A DNA stretch of 64,000 nt from assembly GCA_019828595.1 (NCBI GenBank), contig JAHQRK010000017.1:1240001-1304000 (forward strand), read 5' to 3'. Both the position numbers and the translations under genes were made by a program. Under the pieces are notes generated by a model that searched no databases, was not told the origin of the DNA, and saw only the letters and a list, made by a program, of their open reading frames with translations. This DNA is from Aphanomyces cochlioides (taxonomy: Eukaryota > Oomycota > Saprolegniomycetes > Saprolegniales > Verrucalvaceae). Position 1 is the stretch's first letter; each line of letters opens with the position of its first letter. Positions 57,324-64,000 of the stretch are shown here, one piece after another.

Positions 57324-59064
57324 ATGTTGCACCGAGCGTCAACGCCTTTCCGCCGTTTCTTATCGACGTCGTCATTTCCAGCGCGCAACGCGACCCCTGA
57401 AGTACTCGACAAGTTGCGAAGCCTGTTGGGCGATCGCCTGTCCACAGCCACCGCTGTGCGAGAAGTACGAAACCTATGCAGACTTTGTCAAATTCTGATC
57501 CCCTCCCTTCCTTTGTAGCATCACGGAAAGGATGAATCGTACCACTCGGCGCCACCCCCGGATGCTGTCGCTTTTGTCAACAATACGGAAGAAGTGGCAA
57601 AAGTCCTCAAAATTTGCAACGAATCCAAAACACCAGTCATTCCATTTGGTGCAGGCTCGTCGTTGGAAGGCCATATTTCTGCCGTTTCGGGGGGCATTTC
57701 CCTCGACTTGACTGGAATGAACTCCGTCGTGAAAGTAGTTGTCCATGCATGTGCTGCCTCTCATGTGTACATACTTATAGATTGAACCGGAAAATATGAG
57801 TTGCCGCGTCCAATGTGGCGTCACTCGTCTCCAGCTCGAATCTGAATTGCGTGCTACCGGCCTTTTCTTCCCAGTTGATCCTGGTGCTGACGCGACGTTG
57901 GGAGGCATGGTTGCCACGAATGCATCGGGTACCACGACTGTCCGGTATTATTGTCAGTCAAAACTCCTTGAGCTCATGTTGCACTGCTAGTTACGGCAAC
58001 ATGAAATCGAATGTCTTGGGCCTCACTGCCGTCTTCCCAAATGGTGAAATTGTTCGCACGGGGTCCAAGGCACGCAAGTCGTCGGCTGGTTATGATTTGA
58101 CCCGACTCTTGATCGGTTCTGAAGGCACACTTGCGGTCGTCACAGAGGTTTGCTCACTATTACCGGGCTGCAATAAACTCTAGTATTTAGGTTGAATTGA
58201 GGCTTCATGGTGTGCCCGAGACACAACGCATTGCTGTGTGCAGCTTCCCTGCAATTCAAAACGCTGTTGACACTTGCACAGCTATCATGCAAATGGGCAT
58301 TCCAGTCGCACGTATGGAGCTTATGGATGCAAACACCATGGATGCAACGAACAAGTACTCCAAGCTGAACAACAAAGTCACACCTTCGCTCGTGATTGAA
58401 CTCAATGGCACAGAAGATGAAATTGCCACCCAAACTGAGATGGTAATTCTATTCCTGCCTTACATGCTTAATGTGGTGCAGATTGAAGCTTTGATTGCAG
58501 ACTTTGAAGTCCAGCAAATTGACTGGGCTACGTCGACGGAAGAACGTGCCCACCTCATGAAAGCTCGCCATGCTGCATGGTATGCGACTCTGGTATACAC
58601 ATAAGCTGGCATTAAGTTTTGCTAACATTTTGGTCACAGAACATGGTGCCGAACAGCCGCGGCCTCTCCACGGATGTATGCGTGCCACTTTCTCAACTCA
58701 CGCAAGTGATTGTCGACACTCAAGCAGACCTCCAGGCTTCCAACTTGATTGGCAACATTGTCGGGTACGCATCATCAATTTATCATCGAGTTGATGAACG
58801 TCGTTTAGCCACGTCGGTGATGGCAACTTCCACGTCATGTTGCCATTTTTGCCTGATAACTACGAACCTATTCGTGCATTCAGCGACCGATTGATTGAAC
58901 GAGCTCTTGCTGCTGGTGGCACATGCACTGGCGAACATGGAATTGGTCTCGGAAAGAAGAAATACCTCGAACTTGAACACGGTGAATCAAGCATCAACAT
59001 TATGCGCACGATCAAGCAAGCCATCGACCCCAACCATATCCTCAACCCCGGCAAATTGTTTTAG
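57324..59064 (+). CDS. D-lactate dehydrogenase (cytochrome), FAD-linked, mitochondrial
   Basis: Oxidises D-lactate to pyruvate and passes electrons to cytochrome c. Eight exons (57324-57464, 57519-57737, 57781-57944, 57991-58147, 58191-58442, 58482-58592, 58640-58764, 58809-59064) give 474 residues; introns 39-54 nt, phases agree. The N-terminus [20 protein letters not shown] is a mitochondrial presequence. The FAD-binding PCMH domain shows [30 protein letters not shown] and [40 protein letters not shown] closes the FAD site. The C-terminal FAD-oxidase domain carries [27 protein letters not shown] and [20 protein letters not shown]. All expected catalytic blocks are present. The length is slightly shorter than the usual 480-550. 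Together with glyoxalase-fold proteins it could act in methylglyoxal disposal. Confidence 0.93.
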
Positions 59065-59164
59065 ACGACACTTTCACATGTAGAAGCAACATTTTTTCGC
59101 CGTCAAATATATTCTGCTGCGTAGTGATAGATTATGACAAGAAAGCCTGACCATCAATTCAATT

Positions 59165-62095
59165 TTAACTAGGCTTGAACATCGACTTCCAAAGGCCGAT
59201 TTGTTTCACTTTTTCATCATCTGGCGAGGTGTGTCCACTGCTTTTCCTTTGGCGAAGAGTTGTAACTTTTTCAGTAGTAACATTGATCGGACTGGTCGGT
59301 GGATGAACTCGTTCATCGTCGGATGCCTCTTCATGAGCTGTGAGAAAGGCAGAACTCGGCGCATCTTCAACTGGACTCATCGGAGACTCCATTCCACGGT
59401 CAGAGGTAGGAGACGGCTGAAAACCGTCGATTGCCGCATGAAGACTTGAGTTCACAGCTGAGTGAAATTCATCATAGGTCTCATATCCATGGGGAGGGAG
59501 AGATGGTGTCATCGATCGTTTTTCGTCATCGTCTAAATTTGAGGCGGTGCTTCCTTCATTCTCTGCGGCTGCTAAGTTGGATGACGAACTTGAGTCGCTC
59601 CATCTGAGTGAAGGCCGTGGCTAGACAAATGTCAGTGGCAAATCATTATACTCGGGTGAGTTACCGAAAATGAGGAGCGGCGACTGCGGGGTGGTGTGAC
59701 GAGTGAAGGGCAGTTTGCTCCAGGGCTAAGTTTGAGTCTTGTCTTCAGTCTGTGCTGATGTTTCACGTGATGATGAATTGGTGGCCTTCGGGCATCTACT
59801 TCGTCTTCGTTATTCGATGTTGGCTCCTCTTGGACCACAACTTTGACAAGCTCACGAGGGAACAAATGTTCAACGCTCAGGATCTGCGCGTTGTTCTTCT
59901 TGGCATAGATACCCCGAACGTTCCAAACTTTAAGAGTCTGCCGCATGTGCTTGAGCATCTGCTCATAGCTCCACTCCTTGCGAGCGATAAAACGCACAAC
60001 GTATGGTGCTGAATCGTGGCTGTCAGTGTGAACTTCCAAATCCACACAAATCGAGTTTTCTGGTGTAGCAGCCTCAACTGAAAACTGCCGCGCCAGGTTC
60101 CCTCGAAGGCCTCCAGAAAGTGCCTTATATGCACTTGAAAATATGTTGTCACTGCCCACAGATGCTGGAAAAGACTCATCGTCGTCAGATGTTGCCGCTT
60201 GAATACCATGGTTTGAAATTTCGTATGCCCAGTTTACACCACAGACGAGGAGTGGACCAAATACGACGCCCTACACAAATTTGAGTTGCGTTATTCTAAG
60301 CTTGAGCATACCTCTAGGCCAAACACATAAACGCCAAATGCTACGCTGAGTGCTGAAATGTAGGCATTGATGGAGGTTAAGCTGCGCTCGTAGAGAACTT
60401 GATCGATCCACGTAAATGCAAAGTAGTGCACAACAAACAATAATATTGCAGGCACTAACGACGTTGAGAGCCGTAGACATACATAGGGCAGGCAGATCAA
60501 ATATGGTGGCACAACTGGTACAATTGAAATAAAGAACGACATTAATGTGCCCAGAAAGACAAAGTCTGTACCCTGCATTGATGTTCAGTGAGGAGACGAT
60601 AACGATCCACAAACTTACGACTACACTGAATGAGACAAGGGAAACGATAGCGTGCAAGCTTGATATCTTCATCGGAAGAAAGAAAACGCCCTCGATAGCT
60701 CGTCGGAGCGAATCCACCATGGCTGGGCGTTTCTCTGGTGCAATTGGAATCAAATCGTTAACAATCTACATTGCAATAGGACTCGTGGCCAAAACATAGA
60801 ACGCACCCGCTCGACCGGGTCCCATTTCGCACAGAGCAAGTAAAATAACGACGTGAGGAAAAAGAAGGACTTGAGCCCAATACTGACAAACGCAACGACG
60901 AATGTGACAATAACCAAGATAAGCTGGATAACAGATCCCACAGCAAGACTGCTGTATTCCAGGCCCTTGGACGTCAAGTCAGAAACTTCGACAGATGTAA
61001 GGTTGAAGTCACTGAATTGAGCGTACGCTAGCGAGATAGCCTAAGAAAAGGAGATATTAAATTCAACTACCTGGAGTATCATACCTCAACCCACGTCATG
61101 TTCGGTGGTAAAGATAGAAAAGTTGAGACTTGGGGCTGTTGATCAGTTGGTGTATCATAGTAAGCGACAACCATTGCCTTGAGCGGTCCAAACCACATAG
61201 TATTATTGTATGACCCTTCGATGCTGTGAATAGCAGACGCAACCATGGCTTTGCCATTCGTTACTTGTTCACTCCATATTGTCCGAGTTCGCTCGTCATT
61301 GATGACATTCTTTTGCACCCAACTGCTCACATGTGACGCCGCCAGCGATCCTTCCATATAACTTTCAGTGCCAAGGTAGAATAAGACAAAGAAGCCCTAG
61401 AAGATTCGTCACTGATTCGATGTATGAAGATGGACAAAGACTTACAATGACAAAACAGCCACTGATAAGCAGTGCGGAAACGAGCACTTCATCTGATAGA
61501 AAGAGACGATAGTAAAAGATTCGTCGATCGAGGATCCACAGGGCAAGACTAGCGATAGCCAATATACCAAGTGAGAGTTGGAGGAAAGATAAAAGTGAGA
61601 ACATTCGCACGTAAATTGACACAGCGCTGATCCACGCAAAAATGAAAATCCCATTGTCCAAGATAAGCAATGTGAACTTGTCTTTTTGAATTCCAGTGGT
61701 TGTTTGTTCCTCTGCATCAGCTGGATGGCTCGAGTACAAGAAATATGGGATCGCTTGAGACCATATCGTGTACAAAAGTCCCTACAATTACCGTCAATGC
61801 ATATTCCAGCACTTTGGAAGCATACATCGCGTTGAATTTCCTTCCCTCGGCTGAGATATCGCAGCAGTCGGCAAATCTTTTCTTTTGCTCCGCGCAACGC
61901 TTGGCTGAAGAGAAATGCCCATATGATGACGCGGAAGTAGTCTTCAAACAGGATAAAGTTGTAATAGACCAGCGTGAGCACAATCGCCGTCGAGATGTTG
62001 CCGATGATCGTCCCGATGGCGAAGTCGAGGATTTCTGGCATGTTGCAATCTTGAAAGTGAGAGAGAAATGGCGGACACATTGTCCATCCGTACAT
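59165..62095 (-). CDS. TMEM245-like polytopic membrane protein
   Basis: 873 residues from eight exons (62095-61826, 61781-61446, 61396-61085, 61040-60807, 60765-60619, 60572-60312, 60270-59665, 59620-59165), all introns phase 0 and 41-49 nt. It resembles TMEM245, a eukaryotic relative of the AI-2E/UPF0118 transporters. An early pair of membrane helices carries YFRVIIWAFLFSQALRG. A lumenal domain with Asn-glycosylation sites (SYNNTMW, PNMTWVE) follows. The conserved late block reads MVDSLRRAIEGVFFLPMKIS, with LGTLMSFFISIVPVVPPYL and FGVYVFGLEGVVFGPLLVCG. The last 250 residues are cytosolic: a compact ubiquitin-like or PB1-like stretch (SICVDLEVHTDSHD, VRFIARKEW), then a Ser/Pro-rich tail. Start 62095 is the first ATG; 62041 (MPEILDF) is an alternative. 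Transport substrate unknown. Confidence 0.75.
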
Positions 62096-62429
62096 TCCCG
62101 TACATGGGACAAATTAGTAATCAAAATGACAGCACTGGAAATGTACATGTGGGTTGATCGTACGTACATCTCGCACTTTTCAAAGATTGAACCGTCACAA
62201 CCTAATGGCTGGCAGGAGCAGAGCGAGAAAGGACAAGGCTAAAGGCCTCGCGCAAGACGAAGTTGCGGTGCATGTAGTTCCGTAGCTTGATGCACAAGCT
62301 ATGTGCTTGGCGTTATTGCGGCTTGTCTGGTATTCAATCAGCGAGAGATGGTTTATCCAAATGTCAAGTCATGACGTGGGATTGCGTGAGGAGCCTCATC
62401 GAATCCCACGATCCCACTCAATACTAACG

Positions 62430-62439
62430 TTATCCGGAA
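62430..62439. promoter_or_regulatory. TATCCGGA half-element
   Basis: ttatccggaa, 18-27 bp before the ATG of the small membrane-protein gene at 62457. The right half is imperfect (GGAA rather than GGATAA). Confidence 0.4.
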
Positions 62440-62456
62440 AGTGCGTCCGAGAAGCG

Positions 62457-62829
62457 ATGGACATATTTGGTATGGCGTCATGCTGGAAGGCTTGAACGTA
62501 CATGAGCAGGCGAAGGCACGTCTGTACAAACGAAGATCATCGGTGTGCTTTGCATACTCTTCTTGTTCTTTGTATTCGTCATTATTATCACTTGGGATCG
62601 GTACTTCAATAGTCTAATGACTTAGAGTGAGAGATGATGTGGCAGGTATGGCAAGGAAGTGAGCGCGTTGTACGAAGCAAGCCTGGAAACGACGCAGCGC
62701 CCTGCAGGTACTATTAGTTTGAGTAATTCAGTGCGCATGGAATGTCATCTAGACGCGGACGACGACGAATTCAAGGCATACAAGAGTCTCCCAACCTTCT
62801 TTTACGAGTATGCCAAGAAGAAGAAATAA
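62457..62829 (+). CDS. Small single-pass membrane protein, four exons
   Basis: Only 80 residues, assembled from exons 62457-62469, 62510-62600, 62646-62707 and 62753-62829; introns of 40, 45 and 45 nt and consistent phases. It begins MDIFGEGTSVQTK and has one hydrophobic helix (IIGVLCILFLFFVFVIIITW). After the helix comes a charged segment (DRYGKEVSALYEASLETTQR), then an acidic DADDDEF patch, and it ends in EYAKKKK. The Lys-rich terminus could act as an ER-retrieval signal. No family is recognised. The first exon is only 13 nt, so automatic gene finders would probably miss the gene. Support is the full phase-consistent chain, the clean membrane helix and the promoter element just upstream. 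Confidence 0.6.
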
Positions 62830-63021
62830 TCAATTATTCATAGCCCCAAGTTCGACTTCTATCACAACCTGGTATCGTGTTTTCGCCTGAAGGCCAGCGC
62901 TCTTGTCTCGTTTTGTTGGCCTCTAGAAGACATGATATATCTATATTTTCTTCCTTAGATATTCCTCTGCGCATTCCAATAAGTCCAGCACTTGCACAGC
63001 GACATCACGAGAATTTGTTTA

Positions 63022-63744
63022 TCATAATCGCTTGGCAATCTCAGGTGTCAGAGCAACATCCTTTGCTGTCTTTCCTGCTTTGTTTTTGAGCCCAACGTTG
63101 GCTTTGGTCCCAAGCAAGACATGAACAATGTTGTCGAAACCGCCTTTGGCCGCGAGATGTAGGCTTGTATTGCCTTCTGAATTGGCAATATTTGGATCCG
63201 CGCGGTTTTCCAGTAGTTTCTCAACGCATGGAAAATGGCCAGCGCTAACAGCTTTGTGCAATGGAGTCACGCCTTGGGCATTGGTCTCGTTGATATTCGC
63301 GCCGGCAGCGAGTAGAGATAGCACTGGATTCAGAATTCCACGACCTGCACCAATATGCAAAGGCGTATTACCGCTGTCATCTTTGACATCAATGGATGCT
63401 CCGAGCTCAATCAACTTTGAAACAACATTGAGTCGGCAATGGTTTACAGCGTGGTGTAGAGCAGTGAAGCCTCCGAACGAAGTCGTTTCAATATCAGCGC
63501 CTTGGGAAATCAAGTACTCAAAGACTTCGTAGTACCCGTTCCGGGCAGCCCATATCATGGGAGTGCAACCATAAATGTCTTTGGCATTGATGTCGATTGT
63601 TTTGCCTTGGTTTCCACCCTCTTTGCTCGGCTCCACGAGTGTTTTCAAGATTTGGAGATTTCCCACAGCAGCTAATTTGAATGGATTCGTGTCAACTTCT
63701 GGAATTTCATGCTTTGTCGGTGCGGCCGCCTTGGTTTTCGACAT
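63022..63744 (-). CDS. Ankyrin-repeat protein
   Basis: A 240-residue single-exon protein made of about six ankyrin repeats after a short Lys/Ala/Thr-rich head. Clear repeat cores are YGCTPMIWAARNGYYEVFEY, GFTALHHAVNHCRLNVVSKL, GNTPLHIGAGRGILNPVLSL, GVTPLHKAVSAGHFPCVEKL and GNTSLHLAAKGGFDNIVHVL. The protein ends KNKAGKTAKDVALTPEIAKRL. No other domain, signal peptide or membrane segment is present, so it is a soluble protein-interaction scaffold. The partner cannot be deduced. The start is the first ATG, and codon use is like that of neighbouring genes. Confidence 0.9.
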   Translation of the reverse strand: MSKTKAAAPTKHEIPEVDTNPFKLAAVGNLQILKTLVEPSKEGGNQGKTIDINAKDIYGCTPMIWAARNGYYEVFEYLISQGADIETTSFGGFTALHHAVNHCRLNVVSKLIELGASIDVKDDSGNTPLHIGAGRGILNPVLSLLAAGANINETNAQGVTPLHKAVSAGHFPCVEKLLENRADPNIANSEGNTSLHLAAKGGFDNIVHVLLGTKANVGLKNKAGKTAKDVALTPEIAKRL

Positions 63745-64000
63745 CGCGACCTTTCAAAATACAACAAATGAAACGTCAAGAGAAGAATTGGATCAAAGAA
63801 CTCTTGTTGAAATATTGAAATTTTGCCTTCCATTTACCATCTACTTGCATTCAAAACCAAGACCTGAAGTGATCACAAAAATCGAATGGACGAGATATGT
63901 CTGTTGCGCTAGAACAGAGAAGACGGAGCAATCAATTTTGATTTGCCTGCAGAAACTTCGGAATTGAATCCAGCTTGACAGATTGGCGACGATTCCGTCG
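63745..64000. other. Window end, no gene recognised
   Basis: 256 bp upstream of the ankyrin-repeat gene. A plus-strand open stretch runs to 63967, but its product has no recognisable similarity. It may be the promoter region or the beginning of a gene continuing beyond the window. Confidence 0.3.

Noticed and set aside
1..64000. CRISPR array, tRNA or rRNA genes, bacterial-type operons
   Set aside because: No regularly spaced repeats, no cloverleaf with conserved T-arm or anticodon arm noticed, and the gene structure is eukaryotic throughout.

Overview
The window reads as nuclear DNA of an oomycete, most likely a Saprolegniales/Aphanomyces-type water mould (inference). Supporting signs are protein-coding genes packed 50-900 bp apart, almost uniform 39-62 nt GT-AG introns (one of 73 nt), a complete axonemal dynein (flagellated zoospores), an RNase H1 with viroplasmin-type hybrid-binding domains, and a WRKY19-like Cys/His-repeat protein. 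Exon chains were built by hand from protein similarity and splice signals. Every multi-exon model given as intact keeps phase from start to stop.

Layout. 1-413 (-) is the N-terminus of proteasome RPN2. About 704-1180 (+) is a dead arylamine N-acetyltransferase. 1297-15192 (-) is a seven-exon, 4547-residue DNAH2-like dynein heavy chain. 15566-17766 is a decay zone with a broken Tc1/IS630-type transposase and a broken orphan gene. 17993-19170 (+) holds a Pin1-type parvulin and a probably mitochondrial MsrB. 19886-21910 (+) is a SAC3/LENG8-like protein, and 22094-22969 (-) an alkaline ceramidase. A divergent pair follows: a VOC/glyoxalase-fold protein (-) and ALG12 mannosyltransferase (+, 11 exons). 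Next come an S33 peptidase (+), the Cys/His-repeat regulator (+), RNase H1 (+), a CDP-alcohol phosphotransferase (+), a tweety-like membrane protein (-) and a frameshifted SLC45-like transporter (+).

Second half. Two tandem 438-residue PlsC acyltransferases lie at 39718-43220 (+), then an Eaf6-like protein with cysteine-rich repeats (-) and an SRPBCC protein (-). Two Fe(II)/2-oxoglutarate oxygenases are divergently transcribed 72 bp apart: a membrane-anchored P4H (-) and a Tudor-like/F-box/coiled-coil protein fused to a PHD/EGL-9-type prolyl hydroxylase (+). After them come a 22-exon, 1794-residue IQ/B-box/EF-hand/WW/UBA protein (-), D-lactate dehydrogenase (+), a TMEM245-like membrane protein (-), an 80-residue single-pass membrane protein in four exons (+) and an ankyrin-repeat protein (-).

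Common threads. Lipid metabolism is well represented: ceramidase, CDP-alcohol phosphotransferase and two acyltransferases. A self-complementary promoter element, TTATCCGGATAA and close variants, recurs just upstream of several start codons. The most interesting candidates are the F-box/prolyl-hydroxylase fusion, which could tie Skp1 binding to Skp1 hydroxylation, the IQ/B-box/UBA scaffold, the cysteine-rich Eaf6 protein, and the palindromic promoter element.
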